Shown: piece after piece, positions 52,055-62,700 of the stretch
Layout: each line of letters opens with the position of its first letter
Position numbering within the stretch: position 1 is the stretch's first letter
Assembly: GCF_030159595.1 (NCBI RefSeq)
Contig: NZ_BSKJ01000011.1
Location: 143,996-207,995, forward strand
DNA length: 64,000 bases
DNA from: Pseudomonas putida
GTDB taxonomy: Bacteria; Pseudomonadota; Gammaproteobacteria; Pseudomonadales; Pseudomonadaceae
Reading direction: 5' to 3'
Translations under genes and position numbers: made by a program
The notes under the pieces: generated by a model
Seen by the model: only the letters and a program-made list of their open reading frames with translations
What the model was told of the DNA's origin: nothing
Databases searched by the model: none

Positions 52055-53344
52055 ATGACCGATCGTCGTACATTCCTCAAACAGGCCGGCGTGCTGGCTG
52101 CCGGGCTACCACTGGCCAACCCGCTGTTCGGCACGGCCCTCGCCGCACCGGCAACTGCAACAAACACTGGCACCGACGACTGGGCCGCTTTTCGTGCCTT
52201 GTTCGACCTTGACCCTGACTATGCCCACTTCGCCAACTTCCTGATCACTTCGCACCCCAAGCCAGTGCGCGATGCCATCGCCGCATACCGTGCCGAGCTC
52301 AACCGCCACCCCGCCCGCTGCGTAGACTGGGACACTCAGGCCGAGTGGAAGCGCGAAGCCGAAGTGCGCGACTGGGCAGGCCGCTACCTGGAGGTCAACC
52401 CCCGGCAGATTGCCCTGACCGGCAGCACGACTGAAGGCCTGGGGCTGATCTACGCGGGCCTGCGCCTGACAGCGCAACAGGAAATTCTGACGACCGAACA
52501 CGAGCACTACTCTACCCGCAACATTCTCGCCTATCGCACCCAGCGCGAAGGCACCCGGGTACGCAAGGTGAGGTTGTTCAAAGAGCCGGCAACGGTCTCT
52601 GACGATGAAGTACTGGGTACGCTGGCAAAGGCCATTCGCCCGGAAACACGCGTGCTGGGCATGACCTGGGTGCACTCGGGCAGTGGCGTGAAATTGCCGG
52701 TAGGCAAGATCGGCGAGCTGGTGGAAAGCATCAACCGCAAACGTGACGAAGCCGACCAGATCCTCTATGTGATCGACGGTGTCCACGGCTTCGGCGTCGA
52801 GAACATGCGCTTTGCCGATCTCAAATGCGATTACTTCATTTCGGGCACCCACAAGTGGATGTTCGGGCCACGTGGCACCGGCATCATCTGCGCCCGCAGC
52901 ACCGAACTCAAACACCTGGTGCCCACCTTCGCCACGTTCTCCGAAAACGAAGATTTCGCCACCATCATGACCCCGGGCGGCTACCACGCCTTCGAACACC
53001 GCTGGGCCCTGGGCAAAGCATTCGAACTGCACTTGCAACAGGGTAAAGCGGCCGTTCAGGCACGGATCCACGGGCTCAACGACTATCTCAAGCAACAGCT
53101 TGCCCAGTACCCCGCTGTCGAACTGGTAACCCCCCGCAGCGCAAGTCATTCATCGGGGTTCACCTTCTTCCGCGTGAAGAATCAGGATGCCGACGAAGTC
53201 GCAAGCGCGCTCAACCGCCAGCGCATCGTGGTGGATGCCGTGTCGCGGGATGTAGGCCCGGTGATCCGCACTGCACCCGGGCTGTTGAATACCGAAGCCG
53301 AAATCGATCGGTTGATCCACGTCCTGGCAGGGCGTTTTGCCTGA
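52055..53344 (+). CDS. pvdN: Tat-exported PLP enzyme PvdN
   Basis: This protein has about 429 residues from ATG 52055 (MTDRRTFLKQAGVLAAGLPL); an ATG at 52037 overlapping the pvdM stop is the alternative. The twin-arginine signal is DRRTFLKQ. The fold-type I PLP lysine is in SGTHKWMFGPRGTGII, with LTGSTTEGLGLIYAGL for phosphate binding. In the P. aeruginosa and P. fluorescens systems PvdN converts the N-terminal glutamate of pyoverdine to succinamide. It is part of the pvdMNO(E) unit. Confidence 0.92.
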   Translation: MTDRRTFLKQAGVLAAGLPLANPLFGTALAAPATATNTGTDDWAAFRALFDLDPDYAHFANFLITSHPKPVRDAIAAYRAELNRHPARCVDWDTQAEWKREAEVRDWAGRYLEVNPRQIALTGSTTEGLGLIYAGLRLTAQQEILTTEHEHYSTRNILAYRTQREGTRVRKVRLFKEPATVSDDEVLGTLAKAIRPETRVLGMTWVHSGSGVKLPVGKIGELVESINRKRDEADQILYVIDGVHGFGVENMRFADLKCDYFISGTHKWMFGPRGTGIICARSTELKHLVPTFATFSENEDFATIMTPGGYHAFEHRWALGKAFELHLQQGKAAVQARIHGLNDYLKQQLAQYPAVELVTPRSASHSSGFTFFRVKNQDADEVASALNRQRIVVDAVSRDVGPVIRTAPGLLNTEAEIDRLIHVLAGRFA

Positions 53345-53380
53345 TTTTCCTCTCTTGCCACTGCATCTGGAACCTGACAC

Positions 53381-54277
53381 ATGCGCAACCCACTGACCTC
53401 CCCCAGCACACCCTCCGTTCGAACGCGACAATTGCTCAGCACCAGCCTGCTGCTGATCTTGAGCGCCGCCGCCCAGGCCGCCGATGTCGCAAAACCGGGC
53501 GCCGTCTTCCAGGATTGCCCGCACTGCCCGGAAATGGTCGTGCTACCTGCTGGCAGCTTCGTCATGGGGACACCGCAAGGAGAAGTCGGCCGCGAGGACG
53601 ATGAAGGGCCTCAGCACACGGTGACGTTCGCCAAACCGTTCGCCATCAGTCGATACCACGTCACGGCCGCAGAACTGGACGCCTATATCAAGGCAAGCGG
53701 CGTCAGGATCGCAGACGGTGACACCCGTCCAGGGCGCCTGTGCAAGGCCAGCAAACCCAGTTACCCACAAGGCCCACGGCAGCCCGCCGTCTGCGTCAGC
53801 TGGACCGACGTTCAGCATTATGCCCAATGGCTGTCACGCAAGACCGGCCACACCTACCGCATGGTCAGCGAGGCCGAACGGGAGTATGCCGCCCGCTCTG
53901 GCTCTTCTGGCCCGTTCCCATTCCCGTTCGATGACAACGACGAGAAAAGGTACAGCATCGCCAAGCATGCCAATACCTACGGCCCAACCGATGGCTATTC
54001 GTATACCGCGCCGGTGGGGCGCTATCCGGCCAACGCCTTTGGCATGTACGACATGCACGGCAATGTTTACGAATGGGTCGCCGACTGCCTGAACACAGAC
54101 TATGAGGGCGCACCCAGCGATGGCAGCGCCTGGATGACAGGTGACTGCAGCATTCACATCATGCGCGGCAACGACTGGGGAGAAGCCCCGGTTTTCTCGC
54201 GCTCTGGCAACCGCAACAGCCGGGCAACCGAAGTGCGCGGTGATTTCCTCGGGTTCCGCGTTGCCCGCGAACTCTGA
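53381..54277 (+). CDS. pvdO: Periplasmic FGE-sulfatase-domain protein PvdO
   Basis: This 298-residue protein has a signal peptide (TSLLLILSAAAQA) and a formylglycine-generating-enzyme-like domain: EMVVLPAGSFVMGTPQGEVG, the CVSWTDVQHYAQWLSRKTG and FGMYDMHGNVYEWVADC motifs and the terminal GFRVAREL. PvdO is required in the periplasm for the last oxidation step of the pyoverdine chromophore. It follows pvdN by 36 bases and precedes pvdE by 35. Confidence 0.92.
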   Translation: MRNPLTSPSTPSVRTRQLLSTSLLLILSAAAQAADVAKPGAVFQDCPHCPEMVVLPAGSFVMGTPQGEVGREDDEGPQHTVTFAKPFAISRYHVTAAELDAYIKASGVRIADGDTRPGRLCKASKPSYPQGPRQPAVCVSWTDVQHYAQWLSRKTGHTYRMVSEAEREYAARSGSSGPFPFPFDDNDEKRYSIAKHANTYGPTDGYSYTAPVGRYPANAFGMYDMHGNVYEWVADCLNTDYEGAPSDGSAWMTGDCSIHIMRGNDWGEAPVFSRSGNRNSRATEVRGDFLGFRVAREL

Positions 54278-54312
54278 ACGCCCTCAATCGACCTGCGACT
54301 CGGGAGTCTCGA

Positions 54313-55962
54313 ATGACCAGCAAACCTCGTGGGGCCATCAGGGAACTGTTCGGCCTGCTCAAACCCTTCTGGCCACTGGTGTCAGTTTCAATCGCCCTCG
54401 GCATGCTTGGTGGCCTGAGCGTCACTGCCCTGCTGGCGACCATCAACACAGCCCTGCATAACGACGCAGGCCTCACCCAAGGTGTGGTCATCGGTTTTGC
54501 CGGTCTATGCCTGCTGGCCTTGGCAAGCACGATCGTATCGGACATCGGCACCAACTATGTGGGCCAACACATCATTGCCAGGTTGCGCCTCCAGCTGGGC
54601 GAAAAAGTGCTCGCAGCGCCCATCGACCAGATCGAGCGTTACCGCAGCCATCGCCTGATTCCAGTGCTGACCCATGACGTCGACACGATCAGTGACTTCG
54701 CCTTCGCCTTCGCACCACTGGCCATTTCCCTGACGGTGACCCTCGGCTGCCTGGGCTACCTGGCTTACCTGTCGCTGCCCATGTTCCTGGTGATGCTGAT
54801 CGCCATCGGTATCGGCACTGCCTTGCAGTTCGCTGCCCGCAGCTATGGCATGCGTGGTTTCGAAGCTGCACGTGAGGCCGAAGACGATTTGCAAAAGCAC
54901 TACAATGCGATCGCCGAGGGGGCCAAGGAGTTGCGCATCCACCGCCCCCGCCGCAAACGCATGTTCAGCCACGGTATCCGCGATACCGCTAACCGCATCT
55001 GCGCCACGCAGGTGCGCTCGATCAACACGTTCGTCATCGCCAAGACGCTTGGCTCGATGCTGTTCTTCGTGGTGATCGGCCTGGCGCTGGCCATGCAGTC
55101 CTGGTGGCCCAGCCGTGACGAGACGGTCATGAGCGGCTTCGTGCTGGTGTTGCTCTACATGAAAGGCCCGCTCGAACACCTGATCGGCACGTTGCCAATC
55201 ATCAGCAAGGCGCAGATCGCCTTCCACCGTATTGCAGAACTGTCCCGCCAGTTCTCTTCTCCGGAACCCCACCTGCTGCTCGATGACGCCAGCCAGCCGC
55301 ACACCAACCTGCAAAGCCTGGAGCTGAACGATGTCTGCTACAGCTTCCCAACGGTCCCTGGTGCCGCGCCTTTCCAGCTGGGCCCGGTCAACCTGCGCAT
55401 CAAGCAGGGTGAAATCGTGTTTATCGTCGGTGAGAACGGCTGCGGCAAGACAACCCTGATCAAATTGCTGCTAGGCCTCTATGCGCCGCAAAAAGGCAGT
55501 GTGTCACTCAATGGGCAACCGGTGACGGCCTTGAGCCGTGACGATTACCGGCAGTTGTTCACGACCATATTTGCCGACTATTACCTGTTCGACGACGTGA
55601 TCCAGGGCGACAAACCGGTACCCGAAGATGCTGGCCGCTATTTGCGCCGACTTGAGATCGATCACAAGGTCAGCATTCGCGATGGCGCGTTCACCACCAC
55701 AGACCTCTCCACCGGCCAGCGCAAGCGTCTGGCACTGGTAAGCGCCTGGCTCGAGGAACGCCCCGTGCTGGTATTCGATGAATGGGCGGCCGACCAGGAC
55801 CCTACCTTCCGCCGCGTGTTCTACACCGAGTTGCTGCCCGACCTGAAACGCTTGGGCAAGACGATCATCGTCATCTCCCACGACGACCGCTATTTCGACG
55901 TAGCCGACCAGCTGGTGCGCATGCACACCGGCAAGGTCGTGAGCGAGCTGCTGACCGCCTGA
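54313..55962 (+). CDS. pvdE: ABC exporter PvdE for pyoverdine precursor
   Basis: This 549-residue half transporter has six membrane segments (LFGLLKPFWPLVSVSIALGM onwards) and a cytosolic ATPase: Walker A VGENGCGKTTLIKLLLGLY, signature DLSTGQRKRLALVSAWLEE, Walker B RPVLVFDEWAADQDP and switch ISHDDRYFD. Such cyclic-peptide-type exporters form homodimers. PvdE moves acylated ferribactin from the cytoplasm to the periplasm, where PvdQ, PvdP, PvdM, PvdN and PvdO act. A 10-bp hairpin overlaps its stop. Confidence 0.94.
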   Translation: MTSKPRGAIRELFGLLKPFWPLVSVSIALGMLGGLSVTALLATINTALHNDAGLTQGVVIGFAGLCLLALASTIVSDIGTNYVGQHIIARLRLQLGEKVLAAPIDQIERYRSHRLIPVLTHDVDTISDFAFAFAPLAISLTVTLGCLGYLAYLSLPMFLVMLIAIGIGTALQFAARSYGMRGFEAAREAEDDLQKHYNAIAEGAKELRIHRPRRKRMFSHGIRDTANRICATQVRSINTFVIAKTLGSMLFFVVIGLALAMQSWWPSRDETVMSGFVLVLLYMKGPLEHLIGTLPIISKAQIAFHRIAELSRQFSSPEPHLLLDDASQPHTNLQSLELNDVCYSFPTVPGAAPFQLGPVNLRIKQGEIVFIVGENGCGKTTLIKLLLGLYAPQKGSVSLNGQPVTALSRDDYRQLFTTIFADYYLFDDVIQGDKPVPEDAGRYLRRLEIDHKVSIRDGAFTTTDLSTGQRKRLALVSAWLEERPVLVFDEWAADQDPTFRRVFYTELLPDLKRLGKTIIVISHDDRYFDVADQLVRMHTGKVVSELLTA

Positions 55963-55978
55963 ACCCCCTTCAGGCGGT
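55954..55978. other. Perfect 10-bp hairpin overlapping the pvdE stop
   Basis: ACCGCCTGAA and TTCAGGCGGT flank a CCCCC loop. There is no U-run after it, so it may stabilise the upstream mRNA end or terminate weakly before fpvA. Confidence 0.6.
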
Positions 55979-56095
55979 ACCCGCGCGACACCTCGATGAC
56001 GCACTGCAACCACCCTGGCGGGTTCGGTGCGTCGCACTCACCCGGTTCCTGCAACCTGCGCGGCGGCATGTGCAAGGGTGTGTCCGACGATAAAT

Positions 56096-56114
56096 CTAAA
56101 TGATAAACAGTTTT
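56096..56114. promoter_or_regulatory. Fur-like box upstream of fpvA
   Basis: CTAAATGATAAACAGTTTT fits the Fur consensus at about 12 of 19 positions by eye. No TAAAT-N16-CGT site is present here, so fpvA is probably driven by FpvI or a Fur-controlled promoter. Confidence 0.5.
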
Positions 56115-56204
56115 ATTTCCGGTTTTTCGCAGGTGGTGCGTCAAATACGTCACAAACCAGAAAAACTCTCTTCCCTTCAACACTGACATACCAAGAGCAT
56201 TGAC

Positions 56205-58679
56205 ATGCCAACACGACACACGCTGCATCCGCTGACGACGGCGTTACGCCTGCGTCACGCGTTCAAAGCCACATTCACCGGCATCGGGTTGAGCCTGGCA
56301 TTGCCGATGGCCGCAATGGCACAGAGCCAGGTATGGCAGCTGGACATTCCTGCAGGTCCGCTGGCTCAGGCGCTGCAAGCGTTCAGCAACCAGACGGGCA
56401 TGCAGATCCTGTTCAACCCCGCAGACGTCGAAGGCCTGCGCTCCCAAGGCCTGCGCGGCAGCCACACGCTGGATGCGTCGCTCAGACAACTGCTCGAAGG
56501 CACCGGCGTGCGCTACACCGTGCAGGACAATGCAATCTACTTCACCGGCTCCAACGCCAGCAGCGCCGAAGGCCAGGTCAGCCTGGAACCCTCGCTGGTT
56601 TCCAGCACCCGCGGTGAATCGGCCTGGGGCCCGGTAAAAGGCTATGTCGCCAAACGTACCGCCACGGCAACCAAAACCGATACATCAGTACTTGAAACCC
56701 CGCAAACCATCAACGTCATCACCCAGGATGAAATCAAAGCGCGTGGCGCACTCTCGGTAAGCGATGCCCTGCGCTACACCCCAGGCCTGCAGGTGGACGG
56801 TTTTACCGCTCGGGTGAAGGCCTTCGACGAGCCTACCTCGCGGGGCTTCAACGCCACCCCCATGTACCTGGACGGCCTGCACCTGCCCTACGGTGGCGGC
56901 AGTACCGGCGGCGCCCTGCAGATCGACCCCTACCTGCTCGAACGTGTGGAAGTGTTGAAGGGGCCTGCTTCGGTGCTGTACGGCCAGAACCAGCCTGGCG
57001 GCATGGTCAACATGGTGTCCAAACGGCCCACCGCCGAAGCGGTTCACTCGGTCACCGTCGGTACAGGTAGCTACGACCGCAAGTACGGCGCCTTCGACCT
57101 CGGCGGCCCGCTCGATGACCAAGGCACCTTTCTGTATCGCCTGACCGGCGTTGTGAACGACACCAATTCGGAAGTCGACTACGCCGATCAGAAGCGCATG
57201 ACCCTTGCCCCAAGCCTGACCTGGAACGTCAACGACAGCACCACCCTGACTTTCTATGGCCACTTCCAGAAAGACAACGACACCCCCGAACCGCAAGGCC
57301 TGCCGGTATGGGGGACCGTGCTGGACAACCCCAATGGCAAGATTTCTCGCAGCCGATTCATCGGCGAGCCCAACTATGCCTCGTACGATCGCGACCAATT
57401 CACCTTGGGCTATGAACTTTCCCACGAGCTGAACGATGTCTGGACGCTCAAACAGAACACCCGTTACGCCTATGTGGATGACCGCTTCGTCTCCGTGCTG
57501 CACGGTTATGAGTTCATCACCAGCCCAACCACGGGCCTGAACAATCAAAGCGCGATCGGTCGCTATGCCATCGACTGGTCCCAGACCAACAAGGTGTTTG
57601 GCATCGACAACATGGCCCAGGCCGTGTTCAAGACTGGTGAAGTCGAACACACCCTGTTGATGGGCGTGGACTACTACCACTTCAACTCCGAGTTCCTCGG
57701 TCGCTATCAATATGCCCCACCGGGCATCGACCTCTACAACCCGGTCTACGGTGCACCCATTGACTTCAGCCAGGCATCGGTCAACACCTGGGACAACACC
57801 ATCCGCCAGACCGGCGTCTACCTGCAGGACCAGATCAAGTGGGACCGCTGGTTCCTCACCCTGGGTGGCCGCTATGACTGGGCGACCACCGAGAACAACC
57901 AACCGCTCTACAAGGTCGACAACAGCATCAAGGACCAGAAGTTCTCTGGCCGGGTAGGCTTCGGCTATCTGTTCGACAACGGCATCACGCCGTACTTCAG
58001 CTACTCCGAATCGTTCCAGCCGAACACGGGCACCGATGTTTCCCGCAACACATTCGATGCATCGACCGGCAAGCAATATGAGGTGGGCATCAAGTACCAG
58101 CCTCCTGGCTCGAACAGCTTCGTTCAGGTATCGGCCTACCAAATCGACCGCAAGAACGTCCTGACCAGCGACCTGGCAAACCCTGGTTTCAGCAACCAGT
58201 CTGGCGAAGTGCGTTCAACCGGCCTGGAGATCGAAGGCAAGGCCGCACTGACCAACAACCTCAACCTGATCGCCTCGGTTTCGCGGGTTGACTCCGAGTT
58301 CACCAAGGACAACGACGGCATGAAAGGCCGCCATCCGCTTGGTATCTCGCCACTGACGGCCTCCAGCTGGCTGGACTACAAGATGCCGGACGACAGTGCC
58401 CTGCGTGGGCTTGGCTTCGGCGTCGGGGTTCGCTACGTTCGTAGCAGCCCAGGCACCAGCACCTCGTACCGCGAATTCGATGTGCCTTCGTACAGCGTGT
58501 GGGACGGGATGATTTCCTACGACCTGGAACGTTCGCCGCTGGCGATCAAGGGTGTCCGCGTCCAGGCCAACGTGGAAAACATCGACGACAAGCGCTATGT
58601 CAGCCGCTGCTCCGGGGTCTGGGAGTGCACATACGGCCAAGGCCGTACCATCACCGCCAACCTTACCTACGACTGGTAA
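56205..58679 (+). CDS. fpvA: Ferripyoverdine receptor FpvA with signalling domain
   Basis: This 824-residue TonB-dependent receptor has a signal peptide (GIGLSLALPMAAMA). The N-terminal STN signalling domain spans about residues 45-105 (WQLDIPAGPLAQALQAFSNQ, TLDASLRQLLEGTGVRYTV) and is used to talk to an anti-sigma factor. The TonB box/linker is followed by the plug (LETPQTINVITQDEIKARGA and DALRYTPGLQVDGF) and a 22-strand barrel ending in NLTYDW. It imports iron-loaded pyoverdine and signals occupancy. It is divergent from the alpha/beta hydrolase and the synthetase. No fpvR lies next to it. Confidence 0.92.
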   Translation: MPTRHTLHPLTTALRLRHAFKATFTGIGLSLALPMAAMAQSQVWQLDIPAGPLAQALQAFSNQTGMQILFNPADVEGLRSQGLRGSHTLDASLRQLLEGTGVRYTVQDNAIYFTGSNASSAEGQVSLEPSLVSSTRGESAWGPVKGYVAKRTATATKTDTSVLETPQTINVITQDEIKARGALSVSDALRYTPGLQVDGFTARVKAFDEPTSRGFNATPMYLDGLHLPYGGGSTGGALQIDPYLLERVEVLKGPASVLYGQNQPGGMVNMVSKRPTAEAVHSVTVGTGSYDRKYGAFDLGGPLDDQGTFLYRLTGVVNDTNSEVDYADQKRMTLAPSLTWNVNDSTTLTFYGHFQKDNDTPEPQGLPVWGTVLDNPNGKISRSRFIGEPNYASYDRDQFTLGYELSHELNDVWTLKQNTRYAYVDDRFVSVLHGYEFITSPTTGLNNQSAIGRYAIDWSQTNKVFGIDNMAQAVFKTGEVEHTLLMGVDYYHFNSEFLGRYQYAPPGIDLYNPVYGAPIDFSQASVNTWDNTIRQTGVYLQDQIKWDRWFLTLGGRYDWATTENNQPLYKVDNSIKDQKFSGRVGFGYLFDNGITPYFSYSESFQPNTGTDVSRNTFDASTGKQYEVGIKYQPPGSNSFVQVSAYQIDRKNVLTSDLANPGFSNQSGEVRSTGLEIEGKAALTNNLNLIASVSRVDSEFTKDNDGMKGRHPLGISPLTASSWLDYKMPDDSALRGLGFGVGVRYVRSSPGTSTSYREFDVPSYSVWDGMISYDLERSPLAIKGVRVQANVENIDDKRYVSRCSGVWECTYGQGRTITANLTYDW

Positions 58680-58692
58680 GCACCTCGCCATG

Positions 58693-58722
58693 AAAAAAGG
58701 CGCCATCGAATGGCGCCTTTTT
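58693..58722. terminator. Bidirectional terminator after fpvA
   Basis: GGCGCCAT and ATGGCGCC flank a CGA loop with A- and T-runs on both sides. Confidence 0.9.
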
Positions 58723-58742
58723 CATGCCTGCATTCAGGCCAC

Positions 58743-59684
58743 CTATGGGGTCAACCAGTCATCAACGGCCGCATAAATGTCCGACACCCGCGAAGAAATA
58801 CCGCTCATGCGCAGAAAATCGTGGGTGAAACCATGCTCGACCCGCAGCGTCACCTGGGTTCCCGCTTCCTGCAGACGTTGCGCCAGCGCCATGCCCTCGT
58901 CGAACAGCGGATCGAACTCGGCCAGGCTGATGAAGGTGCGTACCAGCGGTGTGGCGAAGTCGGCCAACAGCGGCGACAAACGCCAGTCCGTGCGTTGCTG
59001 CTCATCCGGGCAGTACTGCTGGTAGAACCAACGCAGGGTGTCGCGCTCCAGCAGGTAGCCCTCCTCGAACCGATCATGGGAAGGCCGCTCGCGTGAAATG
59101 TCGGCAACCGGATAGAACAGCAGTTGGGCTGCCGGCAGCAAACGGCATTCACCCCGTTGGGCACTCATGCTCACCACGCACGCAAGCGTCGCGCCGGCGC
59201 TGTCGCCCGCCACACTGACCGCGCAGGCATCGATACCCAGCCCGGCGGCCTGCTCGGCAAGCCATTGAGCCACATCTACGGCATCGTTCGAAGCGGCCGG
59301 GTGTACATGCTCAGGCGCCAGACGGTAGCCAACCGACACGACCGCCTGGCGGCCGCCAAAGGCCAGCCTGCGGCACACTGCATCATGCGAATCGAGGCTG
59401 CCGACCACGTTGCCGCCGCCATGAAAATAAAGAATGGCAGGCTGTATTGAATCCCCTGCGCACCGGTAAAGACGCACAGGCAGCAGATGGCCGTCACGCC
59501 CTTGCACATGCAGGTCTCGCACGACAAGGTCACTGGGCGGGGCGCTGTCGAGCATGCCCGACGTCAACTCGAACTCACTGCGCGCCTGAGCCACGCTCAG
59601 TTCGTGCATGGGCCGGGTTTTGCCGGACAAGCGCCCTAGTTGTGCCAATTCGAGAAAGCCTTCCAGATCTGGGTCCAGGGCCAT
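58743..59684 (-). CDS. Alpha/beta hydrolase (hormone-sensitive lipase family)
   Basis: This protein has 313 residues from ATG 59684 (MALDPDLEGFLELAQLGRLS), where AAGGA lies nine bases upstream; ATG 59702 lacks a site. Oxyanion motif ILYFHGGGNVVGSLDSHD and nucleophile GDSAGATLACV are intact, with the Asp in the EFDPLFDEGMAL segment and His in EHGFTHDFLRMS. It is an esterase/lipase-like cytosolic enzyme. Its position between fpvA and the synthetase suggests a link to siderophore metabolism, but no role is established. Confidence 0.85.
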   Translation of the reverse strand: MALDPDLEGFLELAQLGRLSGKTRPMHELSVAQARSEFELTSGMLDSAPPSDLVVRDLHVQGRDGHLLPVRLYRCAGDSIQPAILYFHGGGNVVGSLDSHDAVCRRLAFGGRQAVVSVGYRLAPEHVHPAASNDAVDVAQWLAEQAAGLGIDACAVSVAGDSAGATLACVVSMSAQRGECRLLPAAQLLFYPVADISRERPSHDRFEEGYLLERDTLRWFYQQYCPDEQQRTDWRLSPLLADFATPLVRTFISLAEFDPLFDEGMALAQRLQEAGTQVTLRVEHGFTHDFLRMSGISSRVSDIYAAVDDWLTP

Positions 59685-59724
59685 GTTGATCAATCCTTGC
59701 ATTGGTACGGTTCGAAAAGGTCTG

Positions 59725-59750
59725 AAAACCGCCCCGAGTGCCGGGGCGGT
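59725..59750 (-). terminator. Terminator after the peptide synthetase gene
   Basis: ACCGCCCCG and CGGGGCGGT flank a five-base loop with a short U-run on the minus strand, starting five bases after the stop codon. Confidence 0.75.
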
Positions 59751-59755
59751 CTGTT

Positions 59756-62700
59756 TCAGTTGTTGATGTTGGCGACTTCGGGCAGCTCTCGAACCAGGCT
59801 CTGCAACCACGCTGGATGCTCGAGGATGTCGTAATGGCCGGCAGCGACTGCAATATCCGCGCTGCTGCCGGCGATGCGCCCGGCCACCTGCCCCGTACCC
59901 GCCCACCAGCAACACGCCATGGCCTGGGTACGCGGCAAACCCGTCAGTTGTTGCGAGAGCGTTTTGAGGTGCATTGCCACGCTGAAGGTGTAGGCCAGTT
60001 CAGCACTCTGCATGTCGACGAAGGCTGAAGCGGGAAGCTGCCCTCGCACCTGCTCGATGACCTCGGTCAGGCTGGCCAACGGGCTTTGCGCCGCCAGCGA
60101 AACCCCGGCCAGCGCTTCTTTGGGGGCCTGCAACACGACGGCCAGGAAGCCTTGCAGATCATCACTCCAGTCACCCGCCTGCGGCTCGCCCGCCAACGGG
60201 ATGAAGCTGTCCACCAACCCCAGGAAGTTAACCTCCTGGCCTTGGCTTTCGAGCTCCTGTGTCACCAGGCACGCCAGTGCACCGCCCAACGACCAGCCCA
60301 GCAAATGGTAAGGCCCTTCGGGCTGTTTCTGCCGGATGTACTGGGCGTAATCGATGGCCATGGCCTGCAGTGACTCGTCCCGCCAGGCCGGGTCCAGCAG
60401 CATGCGACACTGCATGCCATACACACTGCGCTGGCCATCGAGCAGGCGCGCCACCGGTTCGTAGTCGAACACGGTGCCAAAGCCGGCATGCAGGCAGAAC
60501 AGCGGCGGCTGGTGCCCGACGCGTGTATTGAGCAGCAACAGGGGGTCAAGGCTGTGACCATCGGTATACCCCGAAAGCTCACCGATGGTTGGCCTGGCCA
60601 TGACATCCCGCAGCTTGAGGTCCAGCGAAAGCGCGTTGCTGGCGCGTACCCGGGAGAGCATTTTCAGCACGCGCAACGAGTCGCCACCCAGCTCGAAGAA
60701 GTTGTCATCGACGCCCACTTCTTCAACTTCCAGCACTTCCCGCCAGATGCCTGCCAGCGTCTGCTCGACAGCATTGCGGGGTGCCATCCGCTCGCGTTTC
60801 GCCAGCAGCGGTGCGGGCAAGGCATTGCGGTCCAGCTTGCCATTAGGGGTCAACGGCAAGGCGGGCAGTGCCACGATGTGCGCCGGCACCATGTAGTCTG
60901 GCAATGCACTGCGCAAACCCTCACGCAACTGCTCGGTCGTCGGCGCCCCCTGGGCGAGTACCACATAGCCGATCAATTGCTTGCCGGTGTCGCTATCGCG
61001 GGCAATGACCACGGCCTCGCGCACGCCCGAGTGGGCCCGCAAGCGCGCTTCGATTTCGCCCGGTTCAATCCGGAAACCGCGCACCTTGAGCTGATTGTCC
61101 AGCCGCCCGAGGTAATCGATCACACCGTCGGCACGGCGCCTCACCCGATCACCGGTTCGGTAGAGCCGGCCCGCCCTGCCGAACGGGTCGGCGATGAAAC
61201 GTTCCGCAGTCAAGCCAGGCCGTTGGTGATAGCCGCGTGATAGGCCTTCACCACCGATGTACAGTTCACCAGCCACACCGTCGGGCAATGGATTGAGGTT
61301 GTCGTCCAGTACATAGAGCGTGCGCTCACCTACCCGCTCACCAATAGGCGCATACACGGCGCCACATGCCTGGCTGACCGGTACCTTCCACAAGAGCGGG
61401 GTCACCACTGTTTCGGTTGGGCCGTAACCATTCACCAGCCATTGGGGGCGCAACACGCGCTTGACGTCCTCGAACAACCCTTCTGGTACCGCATCACCGC
61501 CAAAACAGTAGACGCGAACGGGCGGTGGGCTGACGTCATGGTGCTGGGCGAACTCAACCATCTGTTGCAGGTAGGCTGGCGGGAAGCAAGCGATGTCGAT
61601 GCGCTCAGCATGCAGCACCTGCAACGTTTCCTCCGCGGTCCACAGGCGATTGCCACGCAGTACCACGCAGCCACCCGCTTGCAAGGCCGACAGCCAACGC
61701 TCCTGGGCACCGTCGAAGGCGAACGACATGAACAGCAGTTCGCGGGTGGTGTCGTCCATCTCATAAAGGGCGGCAATGGCCTGGCAGTGCATGCGAATCT
61801 GCGCGTGGCTTACGGCCACGCCCTTGGGTTTTCCAGTGGAGCCCGAGGTGTAGATCAGGTAGGCCAGGTTGCCCGCGTGCGGCATCGAACCAGGCGCGGT
61901 CTGCGGCAAATCCTCTATCTGCAGCTTGTCCAGTTCGATGGCCGGCGCCTCTGCAGGGAAGCGGCCACGCAGGGCACTGTGAGTGAGCAACAGGGTCATT
62001 GCCGAATCTTCGACAATCCATTGCAGGCGGTCCTGCGGGTAGTCGATGTCCAAAGGCACATAAGCAGCGCCAGTCTTCATCACCGCCAGGAATGCCACCA
62101 GCGTCTGCACCGAGCGCTCCAAGCCAACGCCGATACGGCTTTCGGGTACAGCACCGCAACGGATCAGATGATGGGCAAGGCGATTGGCGCGGGCATCCAG
62201 TGCTGCGTAGCTCAAGGCTTGGTCACCACAGATAACGGCGGTCGCATGTGGGTTGCGCGCCGCCTGGGCTGCGATGATCTGAGCCAGAAGCGGTGGATTG
62301 CCATGGCCGGTCGCCGGGCTGAGCTGGTTGCGCCCCTGCATGTGCTCAAGCTGCGCCGGCGTCAGCATGCCCAGGCTGCCGATGGTTGCTTGCGGGTCGT
62401 CCAGCATCGCCTCCAGCAGGCACTCGAAATGGCCAAGCAAGGTTGCCGTGGCCTGTTCGGTGAAGCGATTTTTCAGGTACAGGAACTCTACACTGAGCGT
62501 TTCGCCGAGGTTTACCGCCAGATCCATGGCGTAGTTCGTGACATCCCGGGTACGTGTTTCGCCGAACGCCAAGGCGCTATCGCTGCTCTCGCGCAGGCGC
62601 TCATCGACCGGGTAGTTCTCGAACACCAGGATACTGTCGAACAAGGCCTGGCCCGGGTACCCGCTCCAACGTTGAACGTCGGACAGCGCGGCATGCTCAT

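Noticed and set aside
56096..56130. A possible PvdS box ahead of fpvA
   Set aside because: TAAAT occurs twice but neither copy is followed by CGT at 16 bases; a Fur-like site fits better.
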